Assembly (NCBI RefSeq): GCF_003688405.1
Contig: NZ_REFC01000012.1
Coordinates: 186,001-250,000, forward strand
DNA length: 64,000 nt
Origin: Ulvibacter antarcticus
GTDB taxonomy: Bacteria > Bacteroidota > Bacteroidia > Flavobacteriales > Flavobacteriaceae
Direction: 5' to 3'
Below are positions 44,900 to 54,164 of this stretch, piece after piece. Each line of letters begins with the position of its first letter. Within the stretch, counting starts at the first letter, position 1. The translations under genes were made by a program, and so were the position numbers. The notes beneath the pieces are model-generated. The model was not told the origin of the DNA. It ran no database searches and saw nothing but the letters and a program-made list of their open reading frames with translations.

Positions 44900-46396
44900 C
44901 TAAATTTCATTTAATACATTACTATTAATATCCTTCACCGATTTCTCTATGCCATTCTGTACGATGTTTTGGTACGCTTTGATGTATGCTTCAACAAAAG
45001 TTTCATTGCTTTTAAGTTTCCCGAAAATGGATTCTATTTCTAAAAAGGCTTCGGGATTCTTTCTGGATAGGATCGCTTTTTCATTTAAAACTATTTCCAT
45101 AGCATCTTTAATAATTAGTTGCGTCCCAAATTCATTTACACCGACGCTATATATTGCAAAAGCAGCAATTACAAAAGCTGCATAATCAATGGATCCTTTT
45201 TTCTCTAGCTGCTCATATACAACGGGCAAAATGAATATTGGAATTTTTGCTGAACTCTGAGAGCAAATTCTATCAATTTGGTCTTTTATATAGGTATTAC
45301 CAAACCTTTGTATTAATGAAAATTTATAATTTTTTAAATTTACACCCTCTAAACCTCCTAAAGTTGGGGTTACTTCATTTCCCATATAAATCCTTAAAAA
45401 AGAACTAATATCTGCATTACTTGCCGCTTCATCTATTGTAGAGAAACCATATAATGCCCCTAAAATACCTAATACAGAATGTCCTGCATTTAGTAATCTT
45501 AATTTCATTTTTTCATACGGAACAACATCTTCGACAAATTGTGCACCAACGGTTTCCCAAGCAGGTCTTCCTTCTATAAAATCATCTTCTATAACCCATT
45601 GTTTAAAAGGCTCACAAACTACTGGCCAGGCATCATCTATATCAGAAGATTCTTTTAATATTTCAATATCTAGGGCTGATGTAGCTGGTGTAATTCTATC
45701 GACCATTGCATTTGGAAAAGACACGTTTGCTTCTATCCATGCCACCAATCCAGGTTCTGCCACTCGTACATAACTTAAAAGCATCTTTTTAGCTACATGA
45801 CCATTACCCTGAATGTTATCGCAAGATTGAATAGTACAACCTTTTAAACTGCGTTCTTTTCTAAGCTTTAAAGCTTGTGTTAAATAGCCAAAAATAGTTT
45901 TTGGTGCTTGCGGATTATCTAAATCCTGCTGAATTAAAGTATTGCCAAAATTAAATGCACCGGTCGCTTCATCATAATTATAACCACCTTCTGTGATGGT
46001 TAATGATATGATTTTAACTTCTGGACTAGCCATTTTTTCAATCACTTTTTTTGGGTCTTCCGGAGCAAATAAATACTCTACAATAGAACCAATTACACTT
46101 TTGGTTAAAGAACCGTCTAATTCTTTTACAATCAATGTGTAAAGTCCGTCTTGTTCTTTTAATGTATTGTAAATTTTAGCGTCAAAATCTAACAATGCCA
46201 CACCACAGATACCCCAATCTTTTGTGGTTTCATCATGTAACAACTGATCTGTGTAATATGCTTGATGTGATCTATGAAAACCACCAATTCCCACATGAAC
46301 AATACCCGTTTTCAATATAGATCTATTATATTGAGGTACTAATACCTTAGCTGCAATCTGAGACAGGTTTTGATTATTTAGTTTAAAACTGGCCAT
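44900..46396 (-). CDS. Mannitol dehydrogenase family protein (polyol 2-dehydrogenase)
   Basis: A 498-residue long-chain dehydrogenase. The NAD-binding start HVGIGGFHRSHQAYYTDQLL is the hallmark. The conserved catalytic block is in the KMKLRLLNAGHSVLGILGAL stretch (Lys, Asn and His of the family), and SCDNIQGNG binds substrate. Members oxidise mannitol, arabinitol, sorbitol or hexuronates. The fructokinase and ABC importer next door favour a hexitol to fructose step. It lies 14 bases after the permease gene. Confidence 0.9.
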   Translation of the reverse strand: MASFKLNNQNLSQIAAKVLVPQYNRSILKTGIVHVGIGGFHRSHQAYYTDQLLHDETTKDWGICGVALLDFDAKIYNTLKEQDGLYTLIVKELDGSLTKSVIGSIVEYLFAPEDPKKVIEKMASPEVKIISLTITEGGYNYDEATGAFNFGNTLIQQDLDNPQAPKTIFGYLTQALKLRKERSLKGCTIQSCDNIQGNGHVAKKMLLSYVRVAEPGLVAWIEANVSFPNAMVDRITPATSALDIEILKESSDIDDAWPVVCEPFKQWVIEDDFIEGRPAWETVGAQFVEDVVPYEKMKLRLLNAGHSVLGILGALYGFSTIDEAASNADISSFLRIYMGNEVTPTLGGLEGVNLKNYKFSLIQRFGNTYIKDQIDRICSQSSAKIPIFILPVVYEQLEKKGSIDYAAFVIAAFAIYSVGVNEFGTQLIIKDAMEIVLNEKAILSRKNPEAFLEIESIFGKLKSNETFVEAYIKAYQNIVQNGIEKSVKDINSNVLNEI

Positions 46397-46410
46397 TGTA
46401 GTTAACTTTT

Positions 46411-47379
46411 TTATTTGCTTTCAAATTTTTGAAGTAATACAGCGAATATAATGATACCACCTTTTACCACTTGTTGTGGGTAAGAAGGTACATTTAACAG
46501 ATTTAAAATGTTACCTATCAAGCCTAAAATAAGAACACCTATTAGGGTATTTATTGCGGTTCCTTTACCTCCATTTAAACTTGCACCACCAATTACTACA
46601 GCGGCAATGGCATCCAATTCCCAAGCCATTCCCATGTTAGGTGACCCTAAATTTGTTCTGGAAGCAACAATTATTGCGGCAGTAGCCGCTAGAGCACCTG
46701 AAATAGCATAAACCAAAAATTTGTATTTATTTACTTTTATCCCTGATAATCGGGACGCTTCTTCGTTACTACCTAATGCGATAATCAATCTTCCAAAGAC
46801 ATTGTATCGAAGCATCACCATAGCCAATACAACAATAATTAAAAACACTATAGCAATGTTAGGAATACCTATAGTTGAATTGTTTGCAAAATCTGCCATG
46901 AATTCTCCCCCTGGAGATTTAAATGTAATAGGTGAACCCTTAGAGTAGATAAATCCTAATCCTCTTGCTATGGTCATTAAAGCTAGAGTTGCAATAAATG
47001 GTGCCATTTTTTGAAAGGCAACCAGATATCCTGATACGCTTCCTATACTAAAACCGATAATAATTGTCAATAAAATTGCTACTGGCAAAATCACTGTATT
47101 CACCAAAAGCGCGAAGATAACAGCCAGTAATGCGACTAAAGAGCCTACGGATAAATCGATTCCGCCGGTTAATATTACGATGAGCATACCAATACTAATA
47201 ATACCTATACCCGATACTTGTTTTAACAAATTGGTAAGGTTTGCCGATGTAAAAAACACATCGGAGATCAATGCTGAAAAAATTACCAGCACTATAAAAA
47301 TAAATATAGTGTTGTACTTTATTAAAAACTTAAGTATTCCTCCTGGGCTACTAAGCTGTTGTTTTATTGTTAAAGCCAT
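46411..47379 (-). CDS. Sugar ABC importer permease, RbsC-type
   Basis: A 322-residue integral membrane permease with about nine helices. Typical words are GIISIGMLIVILTGGIDLSV, ATLALMTIARGLGFIYSKGS and VIGGASLNGGKGT. Proteins of this class move ribose, xylose or polyols. It is 29 bases after the ATPase gene. Sugar-type ABC importers are rare in Bacteroidota, which more often use SusC/D. Confidence 0.92.
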   Translation of the reverse strand: MALTIKQQLSSPGGILKFLIKYNTIFIFIVLVIFSALISDVFFTSANLTNLLKQVSGIGIISIGMLIVILTGGIDLSVGSLVALLAVIFALLVNTVILPVAILLTIIIGFSIGSVSGYLVAFQKMAPFIATLALMTIARGLGFIYSKGSPITFKSPGGEFMADFANNSTIGIPNIAIVFLIIVVLAMVMLRYNVFGRLIIALGSNEEASRLSGIKVNKYKFLVYAISGALAATAAIIVASRTNLGSPNMGMAWELDAIAAVVIGGASLNGGKGTAINTLIGVLILGLIGNILNLLNVPSYPQQVVKGGIIIFAVLLQKFESK

Positions 47380-47408
47380 AACTTGGATTTTTTAAAGATT
47401 AAACTGGA

Positions 47409-48923
47409 TTATTTTATTGGTTCTCCAATGGAGTAACGTAATATGTTTTCTTCGGAAAATTGCTCTTTCTGTAATTCTCCATAAAAGGTGCCTTGATGCA
47501 TCACAAGAATACGATCTGAAATCCCCATTATTTCTGGCATATCTGAAGAGATAACAACAATGCCGACGCCTTTTTTTGCAACTTCATTTATAAGGTTATA
47601 AATTTCCACTTTAGCGCCAACATCAACTCCTCGTGTAGGCTCGTCAATAATAATTACCTTACTATCTATGCTTAACCATTTAGCTAAGGCTACTTTTTGT
47701 TGATTACCACCACTTAAGTTTTTAACATCGACCTCACAACTTGGGGCTTTTATGTTTAACTTATCAATTAGACCTATTACATTTTTAAATTCCTTATCTA
47801 CCTTTAAAAAGCCCAGATTAGTACAAATAGATTTAAAACTCGTTACACTAATGTTTCTTCTTATTGATAGCGGTAAAAAGACGCCTTCTTCTTTTCTATC
47901 CTCCGATACAAAACCAATTTCAAATCCTACGGCATCTACGGGTGATTTTGTTTTTATCTCTTTTCCATTTAAAATAATTGTTCCGGATTGCTTTTTACCG
48001 ACACCAAAAATAAGTTTGGCAGTTTCTGTTCTACCACTTCCTCCTAAACCAGCAATGCCTAAAACTTCTCCTGGTCTTACTGAAAAAGAAACATCATGAA
48101 CCAAGTTGTCTCTTGCCGTCAAATTTTTGACCTCAAAAATTGGCTCTTTACCTATTTCAATATCACGTACCGGAAATAAATCCTTTAGATCTCGACCAAT
48201 CATGAGTCGTATTACACCGTCGGTATCTGTTTCTGAAACCGGTAGACTCCCAGTATCTACACCATCTCTGAGTACGGTAACAGTATCTGCTATTTTAAAG
48301 ACTTCATCTAAATGATGGGAGATATAAATTATCGATATTCCCTGTTTTTTTAATCTGAAAAGGTTTTCAAATAATTTTTTAATATCGTTAGGGTCGAAAA
48401 CCGTAGTTGGCTCGTCTAAAATTAAAACCTTGGTATCTTCTGACAAGGCTTTTGCAATTTCAACTACCTGTTTTTGAACAATACTTAAGTCTCTAACTCT
48501 CGCAGCAGCATTTATATCAAATCCTAAAGAATCAATTAATTCTTGTGCATCTTTTATTAATTCTTTCCAGTTCATCCAAAATTTACTGGCACCCATTTTA
48601 TGCAAATAAATATTCTCCGCAACAGATAAGTCATTAACCAATGACAATTCTTGATACACCACACTAATGCCCAAAACTTGACCGTCATGCGTGTTTTTAG
48701 GGTTAATTTCTTTACCATTTAACAAAACCTTTCCTCCGTCCTTTTGATGAACACCACTTAAGATTTTCACCAGGGTCGATTTTCCGGCTCCGTTCTCGCC
48801 AAGTAAGGCATGAATTTCGCCATGCTTTACCCTTAAGTCCACACCTTCGAGCACTGAAACAGGCCCAAAGCTTTTTGATATTCCGGTCATTTCAACCCGG
48901 TATTCACTTTCTGAATTTTCCAT
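47409..48923 (-). CDS. Sugar ABC importer ATPase, RbsA-type (double)
   Basis: A 504-residue tandem ATPase. The first half has Walker A GENGAGKSTL, a VVYQELSLV Q-loop, Walker B VLILDEPT and a switch ISHHLDEV. The second half has a degenerate Walker A (GLGGSGRTET), FVSEDRKEEG, the signature LSGGNQQK, and VIIIDEPTRGVDVGA. This matches the RbsA/XylG group, which serves one permease and one binding protein. The spacing (19 and 29 bases) ties it to both neighbours. Confidence 0.93.
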   Translation of the reverse strand: MENSESEYRVEMTGISKSFGPVSVLEGVDLRVKHGEIHALLGENGAGKSTLVKILSGVHQKDGGKVLLNGKEINPKNTHDGQVLGISVVYQELSLVNDLSVAENIYLHKMGASKFWMNWKELIKDAQELIDSLGFDINAAARVRDLSIVQKQVVEIAKALSEDTKVLILDEPTTVFDPNDIKKLFENLFRLKKQGISIIYISHHLDEVFKIADTVTVLRDGVDTGSLPVSETDTDGVIRLMIGRDLKDLFPVRDIEIGKEPIFEVKNLTARDNLVHDVSFSVRPGEVLGIAGLGGSGRTETAKLIFGVGKKQSGTIILNGKEIKTKSPVDAVGFEIGFVSEDRKEEGVFLPLSIRRNISVTSFKSICTNLGFLKVDKEFKNVIGLIDKLNIKAPSCEVDVKNLSGGNQQKVALAKWLSIDSKVIIIDEPTRGVDVGAKVEIYNLINEVAKKGVGIVVISSDMPEIMGISDRILVMHQGTFYGELQKEQFSEENILRYSIGEPIK

Positions 48924-48941
48924 ATCAATTAGTTTGATTTA

Positions 48942-50006
48942 TTAAAATAATGCCTTAGGATCGTAGTAATTAGCGGCATTCTCTTTTGTTATTAGTAAGG
49001 GTGGAGTAAACGATGTTTTTGAAAAATCTGTTTTTCCGTTCATATACTGTATGGCATACGTAACTGCATTTTTTCCAATCTGTACTGGACTATTCATTGC
49101 TGTACACCCGTAGAAATCTGTATCCATAATGTATTTAATAGCTTCTTTTTGACCATCGGCACCAGCAACAATTAAAATATCATCAGTTTTTCCTGCTTGA
49201 GCAATGGCTTTAATAGCACCTAACACACAAACATCAGACTCAGTGATTACGACGTTGACATCTGGATGTGCTACCAAAACATCTTCCATCGCTTTTAAGC
49301 CACCGGCATAAGACCACTCTGTGTACATTTGGGTCTTTATATCTAAGTCGATATGTCCTTGAGTTCTTAGTTGCTCCTCAGTAATGCCTAGTAACAGACC
49401 TTCCTTTCGTGTTTTTCCTACTGGATTTCCTGCATTTCCACTTAACAAAGCAATATTCATTTTTTTACTTCCAAATCGTTTAGCTAGCCACTCACCTGCC
49501 AATTGGCCATTCGCCAAATTATTAGATTGAATAGTAGTTACAAAATCAGCTGAAGGGTCTATAGAACTATCTATAATAAACACAGGAATACCCGCAGCTT
49601 TTGCCGCCTTGGTAACGCCAACTAAAGCATCAGGATCTAGGGGATTTAATAATAACGCATCAATACCTTTGGTAATTAAATCTTCTGTCGCTGCAATTTG
49701 CTTGTTAATGTCATTTTGCCCATCCGCCGACAAGAAAATCATACCATTATTTTCTGTAGTGGCTTTAATACTTTGAAATAATGCCTGATAATAAGGGGCA
49801 TTTAAAGATGGTGTACAATAGCCAATTTTCTTACCTGTAAGGTCGATAGTAGTTTCAACCATCTCCTCATTGTCCTCCGCACTATTTACATCTGTTTTTG
49901 TCTGATCGCCTTGCTCAATGCAGCTAAACAGGCTAAAAATAATCGCACTTATCATTATGGGATTCATAAATTGTTTAAGTACCTTCTTAATCTCCATTGT
50001 CTTCAT
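48942..50006 (-). CDS. Sugar-binding lipoprotein of the ABC importer (RbsB-like)
   Basis: A 354-residue substrate-binding protein with lipoprotein signal and lipobox LFSC (lipid Cys29). The fold is peripla_BP_4: GKKIGYCTPSLNAPYYQALF, then QIAATEDLITKGIDALLLNP, IPVFIIDSSI, and an ALLSGNAGNPVGKTRKEG loop. The ligand cannot be read from sequence; neighbours suggest a polyol or fructose. In this phylum it would be anchored to the inner membrane. Confidence 0.9.
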   Translation of the reverse strand: MKTMEIKKVLKQFMNPIMISAIIFSLFSCIEQGDQTKTDVNSAEDNEEMVETTIDLTGKKIGYCTPSLNAPYYQALFQSIKATTENNGMIFLSADGQNDINKQIAATEDLITKGIDALLLNPLDPDALVGVTKAAKAAGIPVFIIDSSIDPSADFVTTIQSNNLANGQLAGEWLAKRFGSKKMNIALLSGNAGNPVGKTRKEGLLLGITEEQLRTQGHIDLDIKTQMYTEWSYAGGLKAMEDVLVAHPDVNVVITESDVCVLGAIKAIAQAGKTDDILIVAGADGQKEAIKYIMDTDFYGCTAMNSPVQIGKNAVTYAIQYMNGKTDFSKTSFTPPLLITKENAANYYDPKALF

Positions 50007-50040
50007 AATTAGTTGATTTAAGTTAATATTTATTTTTATT

Positions 50041-50919
50041 CTAGAATAAAGTAATGTCTAATTGTAGTATTGTTTTTTCCTTTTCAGGATTCCACATAGC
50101 AGTGACTTCAATAGGTATATTATAGTTTCCAATATTAACATCCTTCCCAAATGCAGCCCCTACATTAATTATATTCCCTGCGCCTTCTGTATAGAAGGTT
50201 TTATCTGTTGTAAAAGACCAAGCCCCACCCGCGAAAAGAGAAAGTTTGTAACCGCCTTTTTCCCAAACCTTGCTTTTTACTTCAAAATATTGAGTCCATG
50301 AATCTTTTAAGGATCCATCTTCTTGCAATTCATAATCACCCGAGCCACCGCCGACAATAGTTGCTAAATACAATAATGTGTTTGGTGTTACGTAATATCC
50401 AAAATTCACGTCTACAAAATTATAACCTTGCGTTTTATCATAACTCCAATAGTTTAATTTATCCCCCCTCTCCTCTACTCCTGTATAATTATTGTGCGAA
50501 ACAGCTTCGATAAAAAACTTATCAGAAAAACGATACACACTGTATATCGAAAATTCTTTATAATATGCACTTTCTTTTTCACCAGTTTCTTTGTTTTCAA
50601 TATCAATAGTCGAAAAACTGGCACCTCCCCAAACTCCAAAAGTAAATTTGGTGTTTCGAGTATTATACTCCAGGCTAGTCGCGAGCATAGCTCCCGGATG
50701 TACTACAAATCCATGCCATGTATGCATATTCTTTAAATGTGCGCTGGCATTAAATGCTTTATAGACATCCTTTTCAACTTCAGTCTGAGCAGAAATAAAA
50801 TTTACGACAAATAACATTAGAATACTAATTGAAAAAGTGACTATTCTATTGTTTCCATTAATCAGAATATTAAAAACTGATATCGACTTTTCTTCAGTAT
50901 TTAGAGTTGTTGGTTTCAT
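50041..50919 (-). CDS. Outer-membrane beta-barrel protein of the polyol operon
   Basis: A 292-residue protein with a long signal peptide (hydrophobic core about 26-42, cleavage near ISA|Q). The rest has alternating aromatic strands (FTFGVWGGASFSTIDI, FSIYSVYRFSDKFFIEAV, ILQLDITLF with terminal Phe), like an 8-12 stranded barrel. I do not know the family. As first gene of the operon it is probably the outer-membrane entry for the same sugar alcohol. A small specific porin in front of an ABC importer, rather than a SusC/D pair, is unusual in this phylum. Confidence 0.7.
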   Translation of the reverse strand: MKPTTLNTEEKSISVFNILINGNNRIVTFSISILMLFVVNFISAQTEVEKDVYKAFNASAHLKNMHTWHGFVVHPGAMLATSLEYNTRNTKFTFGVWGGASFSTIDIENKETGEKESAYYKEFSIYSVYRFSDKFFIEAVSHNNYTGVEERGDKLNYWSYDKTQGYNFVDVNFGYYVTPNTLLYLATIVGGGSGDYELQEDGSLKDSWTQYFEVKSKVWEKGGYKLSLFAGGAWSFTTDKTFYTEGAGNIINVGAAFGKDVNIGNYNIPIEVTAMWNPEKEKTILQLDITLF

Positions 50920-50948
50920 GGATGTAAGGTTTAATGTTAGTGTAATTT

Positions 50949-50983
50949 ATAAACGTCATAAATACGTTTATTTTTCAAATGTA
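50949..50983 (-). promoter_or_regulatory. Polyol operon promoter with operator at the start site
   Basis: On the minus strand TACATTTG (plus-strand 50976-50983) fits the -7 consensus. Just downstream, where transcription should start, is a perfect inverted repeat ATAAACGT-CATAAAT-ACGTTTAT (50949-50971). Its ACGTTTAT word also occurs twice in the promoter of the regulator gene, so a shared repressor is likely. Confidence 0.7.
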
Positions 50984-51101
50984 TATAAAAAATTTTATAT
51001 AATATCATTTTATTTGTCATATAAAAGCGAAATTATCAATTATACCCTTCTAATATTGCTATTTTATTAGTATTATTGCTTATTAATTATTTATCAACAA
51101 C

Positions 51102-51133
51102 ACGTTATTTTTACGTTTATTCTTGTATTTTTG
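51102..51133 (+). promoter_or_regulatory. Regulator promoter with ACGTTTAT repeats
   Basis: TATTTTTG (51126-51133) is a -7 box for the regulator gene at 51169. Just upstream are ACGTTAT (51102-51108) and ACGTTTAT (51113-51120), 11 bases apart, on the same face of the helix. The shared word with 50949-50971 points to autoregulation by the regulator. Confidence 0.65.
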
Positions 51134-51168
51134 TACAATGTTGTATAAATCATATCTATATTTATCTT

Positions 51169-51906
51169 ATGAAATTTGAAAAAATCCCAAATATTTCAGT
51201 AGACTGTGTTGTCTTTGGTTACGATATAAACACAAAATCACTTAATGTTTTAGTTATGAAACGTTATCTAGAATCAAAAACAGGAACTGATGTTTTGGTT
51301 GACGATTATGTATTGACCGGTTATCATGTGTACGAGCACGAAACCTTAGATGGCTGTGCAACTCGTGTATTAAAGGAGTTAACAGGCCTGACTAATCAAT
51401 ATAAAAAGCAGTTTAAGGCTTTTGGAAATCCTGATAGACTGACAAATGAAAAAGATCTAATCTGGATTGAAAATGAAGGATTTAATCTGAGAACAATTAC
51501 CATTGCGTATTACTTTTTATTAAAAACCGAAGATGTTGATCTAAAGAATAATAAACATCAAGAAAAGTGGTTTCCGATCAAGGAATTGCCAGAATTAGGC
51601 TTTGATCATAGAAAAATTATACTTGAAGCATATGAGGATTTGAAAGTAAAATGTTTATCAGAGCCTGTCATTTTTAAACTACTGCCCGATAAATTTACTA
51701 TTAATGAAGTACAAGAATTGTATCAATCTATTTTAGGTGTCGATTTTGACAACAGAAATTTCAGAAGAAAACTTATCAAAAAAAAATATATAATACCATT
51801 AGATGAAAAACAAGTCGGTGTTTCAAAAAAACCAGCGCAATTATACATGTTTAGTAAAGATGTATATGAAAAGATGTTTCAGAAAAACTATTTAATTAGC
51901 ATTTAA
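51169..51906 (+). CDS. NUDIX-type transcriptional regulator (NrtR/AraR-like)
   Basis: A 245-residue protein from the ATG at 51169. The first 140 residues are a NUDIX-like fold (VDCVVFGYD, YVLTGYHVYEHETLDGCATR with the degenerate Nudix box at LKELTGL), followed by a winged-helix domain (about 170-235) with FTINEVQELYQSIL, NFRRKLIKK and YMFSKDVYE. In Bacteroidota such regulators (for example the AraR type) control sugar genes and sense a sugar or its phosphate rather than hydrolysing a nucleotide. An ATG at 51076 would add 31 hydrophobic residues and lies before the -7 box, so I reject it. It diverges from the polyol operon. Confidence 0.85.
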   Translation: MKFEKIPNISVDCVVFGYDINTKSLNVLVMKRYLESKTGTDVLVDDYVLTGYHVYEHETLDGCATRVLKELTGLTNQYKKQFKAFGNPDRLTNEKDLIWIENEGFNLRTITIAYYFLLKTEDVDLKNNKHQEKWFPIKELPELGFDHRKIILEAYEDLKVKCLSEPVIFKLLPDKFTINEVQELYQSILGVDFDNRNFRRKLIKKKYIIPLDEKQVGVSKKPAQLYMFSKDVYEKMFQKNYLISI

Positions 51907-52556
51907 TGAGCTTAAACACATTTATATTCGACATGGATGGTGTTATTATTGACTCAGAACCTTTTTGGAGACAAGCTCAAATTGAAACCTTATGGAAATA
52001 CAATATTTCAATAACTGTAGAAGATTGTATCAAAAACACTATGGGTAAAAGAATCGATGACGTAGCCTTAACTTGGTGTCAACTGCACCAATTAAACATT
52101 AACCCTAAATTAATAGAAAATGAAATTGTCACAACAGTTATTAGTTTAATTTCTGAAAAAGGGAAGGCTAAAAAAGGTCTGTACGAACTATTAAATTATT
52201 TATCGAAAGCCAATTATAATCTTGCCTTAGCAACATCCTCTAGCTTATCAATAATTAATGCTGTTTTTAATAAGCTTTCTATATCACAATATTTTCAAGT
52301 TGTTTGTACTGCGGATGATGAGGAATTCGGAAAACCACATCCAGCAATTTATCTAAAAGCTGCAAAAAAACTAGGAGTCAGCCCAACGAATTGCCTAGTA
52401 CTTGAAGATAGTGTTACAGGTTTAATTGCGGCAAAATCAGCTGTTATGCGAACTATTGTAATACCTGAGAACAAATCAGATCCTAGATTTAGTTTAGCCG
52501 ATAACATTTTCTCTTCGATGCTAGATGTGATTAGTTATTTAGAGTTTGAAAAATAG
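51906..52556 (+). CDS. hxpB: HAD-family phosphatase, hexitol-phosphatase-like
   Basis: A 216-residue HAD phosphatase of subfamily IA. Motif I is FDMDGVIIDSEP (nucleophile and acid Asp), motif II is ATSSS, motif III/IV is GKPHPAIYL with VLEDSVTGLIAA. Its closest known relatives remove phosphate from hexitol phosphates or 2-deoxyglucose-6-phosphate. The start overlaps the regulator stop by one base (TAATG), so the genes are coupled. A phosphatase next to polyol uptake may clear toxic sugar-alcohol phosphates (inference). Confidence 0.85.
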   Translation: MSLNTFIFDMDGVIIDSEPFWRQAQIETLWKYNISITVEDCIKNTMGKRIDDVALTWCQLHQLNINPKLIENEIVTTVISLISEKGKAKKGLYELLNYLSKANYNLALATSSSLSIINAVFNKLSISQYFQVVCTADDEEFGKPHPAIYLKAAKKLGVSPTNCLVLEDSVTGLIAAKSAVMRTIVIPENKSDPRFSLADNIFSSMLDVISYLEFEK

Positions 52557-52707
52557 TTAAACATCTGTTCTTAACACTTTGTGCTTCAATTCTTCACATC
52601 GACTGATCTCGACACAGGCTTTGTCACAAAAAAAAATTACTCACACAGCTTTTATCTTCAATACGATAGAAAAAGGAACTTCAACCCTTAAAATCGTCTG
52701 CAGATAG

Positions 52708-52715
52708 TATCTTTG
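52708..52715 (+). promoter_or_regulatory. -7 box of the DEAD-domain gene
   Basis: TATCTTTG fits TAnnTTTG exactly. It lies 48 bases before the ATG at 52764. No convincing -33 TTG is seen at the right distance. Confidence 0.5.
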
Positions 52716-52763
52716 CCTTAATTATTATAAATAGGACACTAAACAGTCATCTCAATACCTTCT

Positions 52764-53378
52764 ATGCCGTTTACAAAATTAAATTCCGAAATAAAAGAGA
52801 CACTAGAGTCTTTAGAAATTACTACACCTACCCCATTTCAGAGTAATAGCATTCCTGTTATAAAAAGCGGTGCCAACGTTTATTGTACTGCTCCTAAGGA
52901 TAGTGGAAAAACGACTACGCTTATCCTAACTACCTTGCAGAAATTAAAATGCAGGGCAATGGGAAACACCCCAAGAGCTGTAGTTCTCGTGGAAAACAAG
53001 GAGAAAGCCATGGAATTGTATGATGCTTTTTTAAGATATACTAAATATAACTCGTTACGGGTTTATGTAGGCTACGAAGAGCTTCATGTAGATGTACAAA
53101 AATCGGAAATCTTTATGGGGATAGACATTCTTATTTCCACACCGAAGTCGATGAACAGGTTGTTTTTGTTAAATGGAGTCAATACCGCCGAACTAAAGAT
53201 ATTTAGCATTGATGACGCCGATTTTCTAATTCAGAAATCAGCCTATGCCGCTCTTATGTCGATTACACAGAGCATTAAGAAAAGTCAGTATGTGATATAT
53301 TCAGAAAAAATACACCCTATGCTAAAACGTTTTGAATCGCATTTTATGGAATACTCTAAAAAAGTCACTGCTAACTAA
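52764..53378 (+). CDS. Stand-alone DEAD-box N-terminal (RecA1) domain protein
   Basis: A 204-residue protein with the first half of a DEAD-box RNA helicase only. The Q-motif is TPTPFQSNSIP (21-31), the Walker A is APKDSGKTT (43-51), and the DEAD box is degenerate (SIDDADF). The SAT motif and the whole second RecA domain are absent. The DNA after the stop does not continue a helicase. It is therefore not an active helicase on its own and may act as a partner or RNA-binding decoy. Similar short proteins are annotated in other flavobacteria, so it does not look like a recent truncation. Confidence 0.75.
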   Translation: MPFTKLNSEIKETLESLEITTPTPFQSNSIPVIKSGANVYCTAPKDSGKTTTLILTTLQKLKCRAMGNTPRAVVLVENKEKAMELYDAFLRYTKYNSLRVYVGYEELHVDVQKSEIFMGIDILISTPKSMNRLFLLNGVNTAELKIFSIDDADFLIQKSAYAALMSITQSIKKSQYVIYSEKIHPMLKRFESHFMEYSKKVTAN

Positions 53379-53448
53379 GAGGAACTACTGTTACACCGAA
53401 AGAAGAAAGAAGAAAGAAGAATATTAAGTAAGAAACTGATTCAAGAAT

Positions 53449-54090
53449 ATGATACCGAAACTACATTATATATCTCAAGGAAGTTCTTCGGAAGAGCAGC
53501 TTGAAAACATTCAAAAAGCGTGTACATCCGGTGCAGAATTAGTGCAATTACGTCTGAAAAATGTTTCAGAAAAGAACTTTTTAAAAGTAGCTGAAGCTGC
53601 AAGAGAAATCACTTCTCACTTTCAAACCAGATTAATTATTAACGACTATTATAAAATAGCAAAAGAAGTTAAAGCAGATGGTGTACATTTAGGAAAAACA
53701 GACTCCTGCCCTACTATTGCTAGAAAGCATTTGTATTCTTGGCAAATTATCGGTGGGACGGCAAATACCTTACAAGATTGCGAAACACTTCTTGATAAAC
53801 AAATAAATTATATTAGTTTAGGGCCTTTTAGAGAAACTACAACTAAAGATAAATTACCTCCAGTTTTAGGTTTGAACGGTTATACCGCAATTACAGATGT
53901 ATTGAAAACCGGCACTCCCATTCTTGGAGTTGGCGGCATTACAACAGAAGATGTTACGGCCATACTAAAAACAGGTATTTCAGGAATTGCTGTTTCCGGT
54001 GATATTACCCGCGATTTTAGTAAAATACGAACATTTAACCAACTACTAAACGCATCTTCAACAGCAGAACAGCGTTACACATTTGAATAA
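53449..54090 (+). CDS. thiE: Thiamine-phosphate synthase (ThiE/TenI family)
   Basis: A 213-residue TIM barrel. Motifs: LVQLRLKN, LIINDYYKIAKEVKADGVHL (pyrimidine-phosphate side), an ISLGPFRETTTKDKLP loop and GVGGITTEDV. ThiE joins the thiazole and pyrimidine parts of thiamine; TenI homologues lack synthase activity. The GPF..T.TK motif favours a synthase. It is not in an operon with other thiamine genes here, so a second copy may lie elsewhere. Confidence 0.82.
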   Translation: MIPKLHYISQGSSSEEQLENIQKACTSGAELVQLRLKNVSEKNFLKVAEAAREITSHFQTRLIINDYYKIAKEVKADGVHLGKTDSCPTIARKHLYSWQIIGGTANTLQDCETLLDKQINYISLGPFRETTTKDKLPPVLGLNGYTAITDVLKTGTPILGVGGITTEDVTAILKTGISGIAVSGDITRDFSKIRTFNQLLNASSTAEQRYTFE

Positions 54091-54164
54091 ACCAGCTCAT
54101 GGCAAACGGTAATAAAAGTTTAACTAATCTCAACTTTAGTATCTTGCATTAATAAAATAGTATT

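Noticed and set aside
51076-51168. Earlier start for the NUDIX regulator
   Set aside because: The added 31 residues are hydrophobic and unlike the family, and this start lies before the predicted -7 box.
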